A DNA stretch of 64,000 nucleotides, taken from Mycobacterium sp. Root135. Its GTDB lineage: Bacteria; Actinomycetota; Actinomycetes; Mycobacteriales; Mycobacteriaceae. Where the stretch lies: the NCBI RefSeq assembly GCF_001426545.1, contig NZ_LMEZ01000006.1, positions 108,074 through 172,073 on the forward strand, in the 5' to 3' direction. A program made the position numbers and the translations under genes. This document shows, in pieces, positions 1-8,706 of the stretch (the stretch's first letter is position 1; every line of letters starts with the position of its first letter). The notes under the pieces were generated by a model. That model searched no databases. It was not told the origin of the DNA and was given only the letters and a program-made list of their open reading frames with translations.

Positions 1-861
1 CAGCGGTCCGATGAACGCGATCTGCGCGGCGTGCAACGACGCTTGCGCGGCGGTGTCGCCGCCGGCCAGGTAGTTGATCTGCATGACCTGCCCGAACGCA
101 AAGCTGAAGCCGATGAACGAGCCGAAGGTGCCGATGTAGAGGAAGCTCATCACCCAGGAGTGCTTGTACCGCAACGCTTCTACCATCGCTCCGAGGTTGG
201 AGCGCTGATTGCGGAGGTTGTCCATGAAGAACGCCGCACCGAGGGCGGCGAGGGCGATTGCGACGAGGTAGATCGCGCAGACGATCTCGGGTGCGGTGTT
301 GCTGATCGCCGAGATCACGAACAATCCGATGAGCTGGATGACCGGAACGCCGATGTTCCCGCCGCCGGCGTTGAGCCCCAGTGCCCAACCCTTGAGCCGC
401 TGGGGGTAGAACGCGTTGATGTTGGTCATCGACGAGGCGAAGTTACCGCCACCGAAGCCGGCGAACGCCGCCACGACCATGAACGTCGTATACGAGGTGT
501 CGGGCTGCTTCATCACCCACAGCGTCAGCACCGTCGGGATCAGCAGCAACAGCGCGCTGATGACGGTCCAGTTGCGGCCGCCGAAGCGGGCCGGGGCGAC
601 GGTGTACGGAATCCGCATGAACGCGCCGACCAGTGTCGGCATCGCCACCAGGTAGAACTTGCCTGCGGCGTCGATGTGATAGACGGCCTGCGGCATGAAC
701 AGCACCATGACCGACCAGATGGACCAGATCGAGAAGCCCACGTGCTCGGCGACGATGGACCAGATCAGGTTGCGCTTGGCGACGTCCTTTCCACCTGCGT
801 CCCAGGCGGCGACGTCTTCTGCGTCCCAGTGTTCTATGTTGCGGTCGCGGGTGAGCGGCAT
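1..861 (-). CDS. narK: NarK-type MFS nitrate/nitrite transporter, 3' end outside the window
   Basis: Inner-membrane major facilitator protein for nitrate uptake and/or nitrite export. The first 287 codons are visible; the rest lies beyond base 1. After a soluble N-terminus of about 30 residues come hydrophobic helices. Two Gly-rich NarK signatures are clear: GFGGGNFASSMTN near residues 135-147 and GLNAGGGNIG near 162-171. The start is the ATG at 861, preceded by AAGGAGA at good spacing; a GTG lies one codon upstream. It is divergent from the nirBD operon with about 190 bp between starts, so it probably supplies substrate for assimilatory nitrite reduction. Family assignment is firm; transport direction cannot be told. 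Confidence 0.93.
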   Translation of the reverse strand, partial: MPLTRDRNIEHWDAEDVAAWDAGGKDVAKRNLIWSIVAEHVGFSIWSIWSVMVLFMPQAVYHIDAAGKFYLVAMPTLVGAFMRIPYTVAPARFGGRNWTVISALLLLIPTVLTLWVMKQPDTSYTTFMVVAAFAGFGGGNFASSMTNINAFYPQRLKGWALGLNAGGGNIGVPVIQLIGLFVISAISNTAPEIVCAIYLVAIALAALGAAFFMDNLRNQRSNLGAMVEALRYKHSWVMSFLYIGTFGSFIGFSFAFGQVMQINYLAGGDTAAQASLHAAQIAFIGPL

Positions 862-1008
862 CACTGATTCTCCTTGGAAGGTGTTGAATCAGGTTTACGG
901 TCAGGCCATTCCGCATCCGTTGCCCGGCCGTGTCGACTGTGTCAACACTGCCTCACACGTGTCACCGGGTGCAGGTGAGGCGATCGTGTCCACAGTGGAC
1001 GTACCGAC

Positions 1009-1047
1009 GAAACGATGCCGAAACACGGTCGACCTAGCTTCGGTGCG
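1009..1047 (+). promoter_or_regulatory. nir operon promoter: GlnR-like box and leaderless -10
   Basis: GAAAC-GATGCC-GAAAC at 1009-1024 fits the GlnR pattern of two AC-ending half-sites with AC-N9-AC spacing. TAGCTT at 1035-1040 is a mycobacterial -10 (TANNNT), 7 bases before the ATG at 1048, so the transcript is probably leaderless. The box would cover about -39 to -24. GlnR control of nirBD is known in M. smegmatis; the site itself is inferred. Confidence 0.55.
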
Positions 1048-1404
1048 ATGAGCGATGGCAGCACACCGGTCTTTCTGCAAGGTCCATTCGCGTTCGAGGG
1101 CAAGGGCTTGGACGAGCCGCTGTTGATCGACGACTCGCTGCGCTACGTCGTCCCGGCGGGCACGACGACCCAACCCGTCTACTTTCGCGGCGGCAACTCC
1201 ACCGAGGACATGATCTCGGTCGTGCTGTTCTGCAACGGAAAGCCGTTGCGCTACTTCCCCATTGGCGCGAAGAACGCCACCCACGTCGCACTGAGGGTGG
1301 TTGAGGACCTGCTCGCCGACTCGGTTCTCGAACTTCACGTCGCCGCACCACGCGGGTGCACCGGAACGGTCGTCGTCGACCTCGGCCTGGTGCAGATCCA
1401 GTGA
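1048..1404 (+). CDS. conserved hypothetical protein preceding nirB (118 aa)
   Basis: Small soluble protein of unknown function, first gene of the nitrite reductase operon. No signal peptide, membrane helix or metal motif is visible; a single Cys lies mid-protein and the sequence looks beta-rich with alternating hydrophobic strands. The ATG at 1048 is preferred over an upstream in-frame ATG because a -10 hexamer sits 7 bases before it, consistent with a leaderless transcript. Its stop overlaps the nirB GTG by three bases (GTGA), implying translational coupling and a role linked to nitrite reduction, perhaps assembly or regulation. That role is inferred from position only. Confidence 0.8.
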   Translation: MSDGSTPVFLQGPFAFEGKGLDEPLLIDDSLRYVVPAGTTTQPVYFRGGNSTEDMISVVLFCNGKPLRYFPIGAKNATHVALRVVEDLLADSVLELHVAAPRGCTGTVVVDLGLVQIQ

Positions 1405-3881
1405 CCGACGTCGTCCGCCGCAAGCTCGTCGTCGTCGGCAACGGGATGGCCGGCATCAGGGCGGTCGAGGAGATTCTCGCTCGCGCCGGGTCGGAATCAT
1501 TCGACATCACCGTCTTCGGTGACGAGCCCTACGGGAACTACAACCGAATCCTGTTGTCCAACGTTCTCGCTGGCAGCGACGACCCCAGCGAGATCTACCT
1601 CAACGAGGTCGACTGGTACGCCGAGAACGGGATCAGCCTCAGGGCCGGCGTCAGGGTGGTGCGCGTCGACCCCTATGCCCGCATCGTGCACTCCGACGAC
1701 GGCGCCGCCACCCGGTACGACAAGCTCATCCTGGCCACCGGCAGCCGGTCGTTCTTCCCGCCGATGGCCGGTTTGTGGGCCGACGACAAGAACCTCACCG
1801 ACGGCGTCTTCGGCTTCCGGACCCTCGACGATTGCGTCGGCATGATCACCGAGGCCGCGCACCGCACCAAGGCGGTCGTGATCGGCGGCGGACTGCTCGG
1901 CCTCGAGGCCGCCCGCGGACTGCAGAACCGCGGATTGGCCGTCGACGTCGTCCATGCCGGACCCACGTTGATGAATGCCCAACTCGACGACCCCGCCGGG
2001 GTGATCCTGCGCAGTTCCGTCGAAGGCGTCGGAATCCGGGTGCACGTCGACAAGCGCACCACGGAGGTGACCACGTCGGACGACGGCCGGCTCACCGGCA
2101 TCGTGTTCGCCGACGGCACGTCGATCGACTGCGACATGCTCGTCGTCGCCACGGGCATCCGGCCGAACGTCGGGCTGGCACAACGCGCCGGACTGACCGT
2201 CGAACGCGCCATCGTCGTCGACGACCACATGCGCTCGGTCGACGACGACGACGTCTACGTCGTCGGCGAATGCGCCCAGCACCGGGGCCAGGTCTACGGG
2301 CTGGTGGCGCCGCTATGGGAACAGGCCGCCGTCCTCGCCGACCACCTGACAGGCGCCAACACCGTTGCGGCATATCACGGTTCGCGCACCGCAACGAAGC
2401 TCAAGGTCGCCGGGGTCGACGTCGCGTCGATGGGGCTGAAGGGCCCGGAACTGCCCGACGACGAGTTCGTCCAGTTCTCCGAACCACGGCGGGGGGTGTA
2501 CAAGACGATCGTCATCCGCGACGGCAAATTGGTCGGCGCCACCCTGGTCGGGGACGTCAGCAAGGTGTCGTTCCTGACCCAAGCCTTCGACAGCGGACTG
2601 CCGCTGCCCGACGAACGCGTCTCGATGCTGTTCGACATCGGCACGCCCGCCGTGGCGGTCGGAGTCTCCGAGCTGTCCGACGACTCGCAGGTCTGCAATT
2701 GCAACGGCGTCTCGAAGGGCGCGCTGGTGGCCTGCGTGCGCGGCGGCGAGAACACCGTCACCGGAGTCATGAAGGCGACCAAGGCGGGCAAGGGCTGCGG
2801 CTCGTGCAAGCAACTCGTCGCCCAGGTGGTGGAGTGGGCGGCCGGCGGTGCGGTCACCGAAGACCCGTCGGCCAGTTGGTACGTCCCCGGCATCCCGTAC
2901 GACAAGCCGACGCTGATGACCATGATCCGAGAACTCCAATTGCATTCCGTGTCATCGGTGTTCGCCGCCTTGGCGCCCGACGGCAGGCATGACGCCGGCT
3001 CGAAGATGGGGTTGGCCTCACTGCTGGAGACGATGTGGGCCGATGAGTTCGTCGACGAGCGGGACGCCCGCTTCGTCAACGATCGGGTGCACGCCAACAT
3101 CCAGCGCGACGGGACGTTTTCGGTGGTCCCGCAGATGAAGGGCGGGGTCACCGATTCGCACCAGCTGCGCACGATCGCCGACGTCGCCGACAAGTACGAC
3201 GTCCCGATGATCAAGCTCACCGGAGGTCAGCGCATCGACCTGCTCGGCATCAAGAAGGAGGATCTGCCCGCGGTGTGGGCGGACCTCGACATGCCGTCGG
3301 GATTCGCGTACGGCAAGAGCTTTCGCACCGTGAAGACCTGCGTCGGCAGCGACTTCTGCCGCTTCGGCGTCGGCGACTCGACGGCGCTGGGCATCGCCAT
3401 CGAGGAACGCTTCCAAGGGCTGGCGAGCCCGGCCAAGATGAAGCTCGCCGTCACCGGGTGTCCCCGCAACTGCGCGGAGGCACTGTGCAAGGACCTCGGC
3501 GTCGTCGCGGTGGACGGCGGCCGGTGGGAGATCTACGTCGGAGGTGCCGCAGGCGCGCACATCCGCAAGGGCGACCTGCTCGCCACCGTCGACGACGCCG
3601 CGGAGGTCATGACGCTGACCGGTCGCTTCCTGCAGTACTACCGGGAGAGCGCGAACTGGCTGGAGCGCACCTACGCGTGGGTGCCTCGGGTCGGCATCGA
3701 GCACATCAGGGCCGTGGTCGTCGACGACGCCGACGGACTGGCGGCGCAGCTGGACGCCCACATGGCGAGATCCGTTGCCGCCTACCGTGACCCGTGGCTG
3801 GACGGACGCGAGCCCGCGAGTGAGGGGCAGTTCCGGTCATCGCTGCCGTTGCTGCCGCTCCCCCAGGTTCCGGTGCGATGA
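1401..3881 (+). CDS. nirB: Assimilatory nitrite reductase [NAD(P)H], large subunit
   Basis: Cytoplasmic sirohaem flavoprotein reducing nitrite to ammonium with NAD(P)H. With the GTG start at 1401 it has 826 residues, close to the family size. In order: FAD-binding GNGMAG (13-18), NAD-binding GGGLLGLEA (162-170), a BFD-like [2Fe-2S] domain with C432-x-C434 and C466-x2-C469, then the sirohaem/4Fe-4S half with C647-x5-C653 and C687-x3-C691. All expected cofactor ligands are present, so the enzyme looks intact. The start overlaps the preceding gene's stop (GTGA) and its own stop overlaps the nirD start (ATGA). Divergent narK supports an assimilation role. Confidence 0.97.
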   Translation: MTDVVRRKLVVVGNGMAGIRAVEEILARAGSESFDITVFGDEPYGNYNRILLSNVLAGSDDPSEIYLNEVDWYAENGISLRAGVRVVRVDPYARIVHSDDGAATRYDKLILATGSRSFFPPMAGLWADDKNLTDGVFGFRTLDDCVGMITEAAHRTKAVVIGGGLLGLEAARGLQNRGLAVDVVHAGPTLMNAQLDDPAGVILRSSVEGVGIRVHVDKRTTEVTTSDDGRLTGIVFADGTSIDCDMLVVATGIRPNVGLAQRAGLTVERAIVVDDHMRSVDDDDVYVVGECAQHRGQVYGLVAPLWEQAAVLADHLTGANTVAAYHGSRTATKLKVAGVDVASMGLKGPELPDDEFVQFSEPRRGVYKTIVIRDGKLVGATLVGDVSKVSFLTQAFDSGLPLPDERVSMLFDIGTPAVAVGVSELSDDSQVCNCNGVSKGALVACVRGGENTVTGVMKATKAGKGCGSCKQLVAQVVEWAAGGAVTEDPSASWYVPGIPYDKPTLMTMIRELQLHSVSSVFAALAPDGRHDAGSKMGLASLLETMWADEFVDERDARFVNDRVHANIQRDGTFSVVPQMKGGVTDSHQLRTIADVADKYDVPMIKLTGGQRIDLLGIKKEDLPAVWADLDMPSGFAYGKSFRTVKTCVGSDFCRFGVGDSTALGIAIEERFQGLASPAKMKLAVTGCPRNCAEALCKDLGVVAVDGGRWEIYVGGAAGAHIRKGDLLATVDDAAEVMTLTGRFLQYYRESANWLERTYAWVPRVGIEHIRAVVVDDADGLAAQLDAHMARSVAAYRDPWLDGREPASEGQFRSSLPLLPLPQVPVR

Positions 3882-4198
3882 TGAGCTACGTCACGGTCGG
3901 ACGGGTCGAGGAGATTCCGGTCGGCGAGGGACGCACCTTCGCCGTCGGCGGTGAGCAGATCGCCGTCTACCGCATGCGGGACGGCACGCTACGGGCGCTT
4001 GGCGCTGTGTGTCCGCACCGAGGCGGCCCGCTGGCCGACGGGCTCACCGACGACGACTTGGTGGTATGCCCGCTGCATGGCCGAACCTACGACCTCACCA
4101 GCGGTGCCGAGACGACCGGCAGTGGGCCGGGCGTCCGCACGCATCCCGTGCGTCTGGAGGACGACGGCTCGATCCTGCTGAGCCGCGAATGCGGTTGA
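3878..4198 (+). CDS. nirD: Nitrite reductase small subunit, Rieske-type
   Basis: Small subunit of the assimilatory NADH-nitrite reductase; its Rieske-like fold partners NirB. At 106 aa it has the normal size. Unlike many NirD proteins it keeps a full Rieske ligand set: C45-P-H47 and C64-x2-H67, so it probably binds a [2Fe-2S] cluster. The start ATG at 3878 overlaps the nirB stop by four bases; a second ATG follows immediately at 3881. The gene ends only four bases before the convergent DUF1206 gene, with no terminator visible between them. Confidence 0.95.
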   Translation: MMSYVTVGRVEEIPVGEGRTFAVGGEQIAVYRMRDGTLRALGAVCPHRGGPLADGLTDDDLVVCPLHGRTYDLTSGAETTGSGPGVRTHPVRLEDDGSILLSRECG

Positions 4199-4202
4199 GC
4201 CG

Positions 4203-4976
4203 TCACATGTCTGCGTGCCGGGCGCGGACGAAGCCATACGCGCCGTAGGCGGCGAGGCCGACTGCGGCGAGCAGTAGGAGGAACTTGCCGAACGGTGCGG
4301 CGCCCAGAGTCTTGACCGCGGAGTCGATTCCGGATGCCTTCGCGGGGTCCGCGGTGAAGGTGGCGACGATGACCAGGATGCCCGCACCCGCCAGGACCAA
4401 GCCCTTGGCGACGTAACCGACGATTCCCACCCAGGTGACGGCGGTGCCGCCCGACACGTCGAGTTCCTCAAGGAACTTCTTCGTAACGCCCTTGTATACG
4501 TGGTAGCCGCCGACCCCGATGATGCCAAGCGCGATGACGATCAAAACCGCCTTGCCCCAACCGGATTTCATCATCTCGGCACTCAGGCCTGCGTTCTGCT
4601 GACCACTGGACTTGCCACTGCCCATCGCGAACTTGCCTGCCGAGAAGGCCAGCGAGAGATAGACCACGCCGACGGCAGCCGATTTCACCCGATGCTTGGC
4701 GTCGTCCTCGAGGAACGTCTCGACGAGGTACCAGACGCCGAGCGCGGCGAGAACGACCGTAGCCACCCACAGCATGACCGCGCCGCCGGGTTGAGCCGCA
4801 AGCGTCGCCAACGCGCCGGACTGGTCGGCGTTTCCGCCGGCGCCCAGCGCCAATTGCGCGACGATGAAGGCAATCAGAAGGTGCAGGAGTCCGCTGGCCG
4901 CAAAGCCCGCTCGCGCCACGCGTTCGAACCATACGTTGTCGTGGGCGGTGTGAGCCGCCGACCGGGTGTCGACCAT
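4203..4976 (-). CDS. DUF1206 family integral membrane protein
   Basis: Predicted membrane protein of 257 aa with about six hydrophobic helices arranged as three repeats of a two-helix unit, the usual DUF1206 architecture. N-terminal residues include WFERVARAGFAASG and related Arg-Gly motifs recur at the start of each unit. The ATG at 4976 is chosen because the sequence upstream is not hydrophobic or family-like, although the frame is open further. No Shine-Dalgarno is obvious. Function is unknown; it converges on nirD but nothing ties it to nitrogen metabolism. Confidence 0.88.
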   Translation of the reverse strand: MVDTRSAAHTAHDNVWFERVARAGFAASGLLHLLIAFIVAQLALGAGGNADQSGALATLAAQPGGAVMLWVATVVLAALGVWYLVETFLEDDAKHRVKSAAVGVVYLSLAFSAGKFAMGSGKSSGQQNAGLSAEMMKSGWGKAVLIVIALGIIGVGGYHVYKGVTKKFLEELDVSGGTAVTWVGIVGYVAKGLVLAGAGILVIVATFTADPAKASGIDSAVKTLGAAPFGKFLLLLAAVGLAAYGAYGFVRARHADM

Positions 4977-5048
4977 GGCTCGGGTGTACCCAGGCCTCGC
5001 GACGTGCCAAACCGAATATTGACGGCAATGTAGAGGCATGGCAGACGA

Positions 5049-5080
5049 CGATGGGCCCCTCCGTCGGGAGGGGCCCATCG
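5049..5080 (-). terminator. strong intrinsic hairpin after the repeat-protein gene
   Basis: Perfect 14-bp stem (5049-5062 with 5067-5080) and a 4-base loop, G+C-rich, about 22 bases after the stop of the minus-strand gene ending at 5103. There is no long U tract, which is common for mycobacterial terminators. It also separates that gene from the DUF1206 gene downstream. Confidence 0.8.
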
Positions 5081-5102
5081 CCTTTACGTCGCTGCTGCCC
5101 GG

Positions 5103-7451
5103 CTAGGCCGCCGCGGCGCCCGACTTGGTGTCGCCGCCGGCACCGGATGCAGACTTCGCATCCTTGGCGTCCTGCTTAGCCTGCTTGGCGGCGTCCTTGG
5201 CGTCCTGCTTAGCCTTCGCTGCAGCCGCCTTGGCCTCCTGCTTCTCCTTCGCAGCTGCCGCCTTGGCCTCCTGCTTGGCCTTCTTGTCCGCTGCCTTGGC
5301 CTCCTGCTTGGCCTTCGCAGCTGCCGCCTTGGCCTCCTGCTTCTCCTTCGCAGCCGCCGCCTTCGCGTCCTTCGCGGCCTGCTTGGCATCGCTGCTCGTC
5401 GGCGTCACGTCGGTTCCCGGCGTGGTCGTTCCGGCGGTGACGGCCGTCGGAGTGCCCTTGTCCAGCTTGGCGCTGCTCTGGACGTCGGCCGAACCCTTGT
5501 TCGCCTGAGTGGCCGATGGGCCCGAGATGATCCCGGCTGCCGTCTTGATCGTGGTGTCGATCGTGCCGGCCACCTGGTTGGCAGTCGCCAACCCCTTGGC
5601 ACCGACGGCGCCTGCGGTCGCCAGACCCTGCGCGGCCGTGTTCGTAGCACCAGCCAGAGCCTGGGCGCCGGTGTTCACGATGCCGGCAAGAGCCTGAGCC
5701 CCCGTCGCCGTTCCGTACGCGAGAGCCTGCGCGGCCGTCGCTCCGGCCCCGGCGAGCCCCTGAGCCAACCCGGTCACGCCACCGGTCGCCAACGACTGCA
5801 GCGCGGCCGCGTAGTTACCGGGGTTCAGCGGGTTGGCGAGGATCGCCGCAACAGCGCCCACGCCACCGGCGGCGAAGGCGCCGCCGGTCTTGCCGATCGC
5901 AGCCAAAGCCGTTGCGCCCGTGACGCCAATGCCCTGCAGCGCGGTAGCGCCCGTGACGGTGACAGCCCCCAGCGCGGCGATACCCGTCGCGCCTGCGGCC
6001 CCAAGGGCGGCAACCCCGGTCACGCCGAGGCCTTGCAGCCCGATCGCACCGGCGTCCCGAATGCCCGTCAGCGTTTCTCCGACGGCTTGCCCCGTGCCCG
6101 CGAGGACCACGGCGGCCGCGGCCGCGAGATCTCCGGGGGTGACGGCCAGCGTGGAGACCTGGCCGGCGTCGAGCGACGCCACGCGGGCCGCGGATGCGGC
6201 GACCGGGGCAGGCCCGATCGCCAGTCCGAGTGCGGTCGTGATCGCACTGATCAGCGTGGCACCGACGCCGCCGACGGTCGCAAGGGTGGTCGCACCCGCT
6301 TGTCCGAGGCCGGCGAGCGCCGCAGCGCCACCGCCAACCGCCGAGGCGAGGGTGACGGCGCCTGCCTGCGCGACCGGGCCGAGGGCCGCGGCAACGTTGT
6401 TGATGGTGGCCAGCCCGGCGGCGAGCGTGTCGCCGAGGCCGGCAAGGCCCAGCGCACCCGTGGTGCCGAGTCCGGCCAGACCGGTCGTCAGCCCGACGGA
6501 CGTGCCGGTCAGCAGCGAGCCGAGCGCCACCGCGTAGTTCGCGGGGTTCAACGGATTGGCGAGAATGGCCGTCAGTGCGCCAACCCCGCCGCCGGCGATC
6601 GCGGCGCCGGCAGCGCCCGCGGTCGCCAGTCCCGATGCGCCGACCGTACCGATGGTCCCCAGGCCCGTGCCGATCGTGTTGCCGATGCCGTTGAGGCCGA
6701 CCGCGCCGGCTTGGACAATCCCTCCGAAGGCCAACGCCCCGGCGGTGCCGAGACCCGCCAGCGCGGTGCCGAGTCCGGCTCCGACGCCGGCCAGTGCCTG
6801 CGTGCCCGCGGTCGCAAGTCCCACGTAGGCATCGCTCAATGCCAGCGCGGCCCCGGTTGCGAGGGTCCCCACCGCGGCCAGCAGGTCGGGGGTGAGGTCC
6901 GCCAGTGCCTGACCGACGGCGTTGTTGAGAGTGGTGCCTACCTGGCCAAGGGTGGCCAGCAGGTTGGTGCCCAACGCACCCACCGCATAGTTCGCCAAGT
7001 TGCCCGTCACGCCGAGTCCCAACGCGGCTGCACTCAGCCCCTGGCTGCCGCCCGCGATGAGAAGCGCCAATGCGGCCGGGTAGGCGCCCGGGTTGAGCGG
7101 ATTCGCGGCGATCGTCGCCAGTGCGCCGATGGTGGTCGCCGACAACGTGTTGCCGAACGTTCCGACGGTCTGGTTGAGCGCGTTGCCCGCGGTGCCGAAG
7201 TTGAACAGTGCGTTCGAGCCCGTGACACCGAGGCCCTGGGCGCCCTGGGCCAAGGCCAGCGTGGCGCCGGCGGTGAGGTCGGCGAGTGCAGACGCCAAGC
7301 CGGTGGGGGTGTATTCGGCGAAGACCGTCGAAATCTGGTCTGCCTTGATGCTCAGACTCGGCGGAGTAGGCGTCAGGGGAGCAATCGCGATGGCGGTTGC
7401 ACCTACGAGAGCGATACCTGCGGTCAATGGCGAGCGGATGGCGCGTTGCAT
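5103..7451 (-). CDS. Exported Ala/Gly-rich repeat protein with Lys-rich tail (782 aa)
   Basis: Function not recognised. A signal-peptide-like N-terminus (basic start, hydrophobic stretch around residues 8-26, then Pro-rich TPTPP) suggests export. The body is low-complexity Ala/Gly/Leu/Thr with recurring GxxxLxGLGxxG-type units and three copies of an ANPLNPxxYxxAL motif near residues 116, 299 and 539, dividing it into large modules. From about residue 680 the sequence turns Thr/Ser/Lys-rich and ends in repeated AKQEAKAAAAKEKQEAKA-like helices, reminiscent of the Lys-rich ends of mycobacterial heparin-binding proteins. The ATG at 7451 has an AGGAG site 7 bases upstream. It may be a cell-surface or outer-membrane protein; this is inference. 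Confidence 0.8.
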   Translation of the reverse strand: MQRAIRSPLTAGIALVGATAIAIAPLTPTPPSLSIKADQISTVFAEYTPTGLASALADLTAGATLALAQGAQGLGVTGSNALFNFGTAGNALNQTVGTFGNTLSATTIGALATIAANPLNPGAYPAALALLIAGGSQGLSAAALGLGVTGNLANYAVGALGTNLLATLGQVGTTLNNAVGQALADLTPDLLAAVGTLATGAALALSDAYVGLATAGTQALAGVGAGLGTALAGLGTAGALAFGGIVQAGAVGLNGIGNTIGTGLGTIGTVGASGLATAGAAGAAIAGGGVGALTAILANPLNPANYAVALGSLLTGTSVGLTTGLAGLGTTGALGLAGLGDTLAAGLATINNVAAALGPVAQAGAVTLASAVGGGAAALAGLGQAGATTLATVGGVGATLISAITTALGLAIGPAPVAASAARVASLDAGQVSTLAVTPGDLAAAAAVVLAGTGQAVGETLTGIRDAGAIGLQGLGVTGVAALGAAGATGIAALGAVTVTGATALQGIGVTGATALAAIGKTGGAFAAGGVGAVAAILANPLNPGNYAAALQSLATGGVTGLAQGLAGAGATAAQALAYGTATGAQALAGIVNTGAQALAGATNTAAQGLATAGAVGAKGLATANQVAGTIDTTIKTAAGIISGPSATQANKGSADVQSSAKLDKGTPTAVTAGTTTPGTDVTPTSSDAKQAAKDAKAAAAKEKQEAKAAAAKAKQEAKAADKKAKQEAKAAAAKEKQEAKAAAAKAKQDAKDAAKQAKQDAKDAKSASGAGGDTKSGAAAA
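5161..5395 (-). repeat. coding tandem repeats for the Lys/Ala/Glu-rich tail
   Basis: About 33-36-bp imperfect units built from sequences like gccttggcctcctgcttc repeat here, encoding alternating AAAKEKQEAK and AAAKAKQEAK segments with heptad-like charge spacing. Such tracts often vary in copy number between strains. Confidence 0.75.
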
Positions 7452-8254
7452 GTGAATCTCCTGCGTTGGGATGAGACCGATGGGCAAACTTTATAACTCC
7501 GTAATGGTCGGATGCACTACTTTGCTGGAGAAATTTTTCAATCGCCCCGTCGATCTTGAATTTCATTTGCTGAGCGACGCCAACGGCGGCTTGCCAATCG
7601 AACCGGCGGCGGGATTCTGGCAAAGTACCCATGAACGAGCCGACCCTAATTTGGCCAGCCACAGCAACGTGTTGATTCATCGGTCCGCGCAAGGACGGAT
7701 TGACGGCGTCGTTGATAACAGCAGTTCAGGGGTAGTAAACCGGGACCGAGGCGCCCATGCGGGGACGAGCAGCGGACCCACACAGCAATCTAGTGATCGG
7801 CACAACCCGGAGCGACGGCGGTGGCCTGGCTCACTCTTGGCCGCCGACCCAACGATTCGCCCGCATGCGGAGTTCCCGCGGTGGCGGGCAGCCCTCGCGT
7901 GGCGAGGCCTCGGAGTGTCGCGACCGGTTACCGACGGGTAACGGGTCGATTGAACCCCGCTGCACCAGGGATATCCGCAGAAGTGGCCTGTGACGGCGCT
8001 GCGGCGGAAATTGCGGAGGTATCGGCCGTCAGACGGTCGACGCCGGGGTGTCTCGACCCCGGCGCCGTCCGGCCAACTCCGCGAAGCCCCACTTCACGGG
8101 GGATATTGCAATTGCACGGCAGCGTTTCCAGGCGGTCTCGCCATTTGCGATCATGATCGCTTTAAAGGCGAGATGCGAATGTTCCCTGCCATTCTTCGAC
8201 CAATCTCCAGTTCGCCAGCAGCAAATGATATTGACGCTTGCGTCGATGCCTGGT
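7452..8254. other. about 800-bp region without a convincing gene
   Basis: Between the start of the repeat-protein gene and the stop of the universal stress gene. Several open frames exist on both strands, but none shows a family motif, ribosome-binding site or mycobacterial codon pattern. The part near 7480-7700 has clearly lower G+C than the surroundings, as expected for a promoter region of the repeat-protein gene. A degraded gene cannot be excluded. Confidence 0.5.
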
Positions 8255-8644
8255 CTACGGGGCTGGTTTGACGGCCAGCACCGGCTTCTGACATTCGAGG
8301 AGCAGCTGTTGGGACACACTTCCCAAGAGCAGTTTTCCCACCGGATTGCGGTGCCGAATTCCGATTACCAACAGCTCGGCATCGGGACGGTCCATCACCG
8401 TGAGGAGCTCGTCGACGGGGTCGACGCCCACCGGCTGGGTCAGCTCGTACGCCAAGCCGCTGTTCCTCAGCCGCACCTCGACGTCGTGCACCTCGGGGGC
8501 TCCTGCGAAGGCCGGGTCGACGTACGCGTCGCCCTTGGTCGAGTTGACGACCAGCAGACCCGTCCCCCGCACCGACGCCTCGGTCATGGCGTGTTCCAGC
8601 GCGGCCTGGCCGTACTGGTCCGCGGTGTATCCGACGACTATCAT
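8255..8644 (-). CDS. Universal stress protein (UspA) domain protein
   Basis: Single-domain UspA-fold protein of 129 aa. Family features are the N-terminal strand MIVVGYTADQ followed by an alanine-rich helix, and a C-terminal GIRHRNPVGKLLLGSVSQ close to the G-x2-G-x9-G-[ST] nucleotide-binding signature, although the first glycine is followed by Ile-Arg-His and the second is replaced, so ATP binding is uncertain. The ATG at 8644 has GGAGG five bases upstream. It lies downstream of tctA, separated by a direct repeat, and may be co-transcribed. Its role is presumably stress- or metabolite-linked. Confidence 0.9.
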   Translation of the reverse strand: MIVVGYTADQYGQAALEHAMTEASVRGTGLLVVNSTKGDAYVDPAFAGAPEVHDVEVRLRNSGLAYELTQPVGVDPVDELLTVMDRPDAELLVIGIRHRNPVGKLLLGSVSQQLLLECQKPVLAVKPAP

Positions 8645-8650
8645 TTCGCC

Positions 8651-8706
8651 TCCTCGCGCAAGCGCTCGTCAGTGCCAGTCGGTTCCTCGCGCAAGCGCTC
8701 GTCAGT
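8651..8706. repeat. two 23-bp direct repeats between usp and tctA
   Basis: tcctcgcgcaagcgctcgtc plus agt occurs at 8651-8673 and again at 8684-8706, exact copies with a 33-bp period. The second copy ends in the tctA stop codon. The core resembles short G+C-rich dispersed repeats seen near gene ends in mycobacteria. Confidence 0.85.

Noticed and set aside
2313..2945. Antisense open frames in nirB and most other genes
   Set aside because: Typical high-G+C frame shadows without start signals or family motifs.
5161..5395. CRISPR-like array
   Set aside because: Spacing follows coding repeats for a Lys/Ala/Glu-rich helix, with no unique spacers.
5815..7692. Long minus-strand frame overlapping the surface-protein gene
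   Set aside because: Arg-rich alternative frame of a low-complexity repeat gene, no start signal or family motif.
7471..8319. Several open frames in the untranslated stretch
   Set aside because: No ribosome site, motif or codon pattern; they cover a less G+C-rich region.
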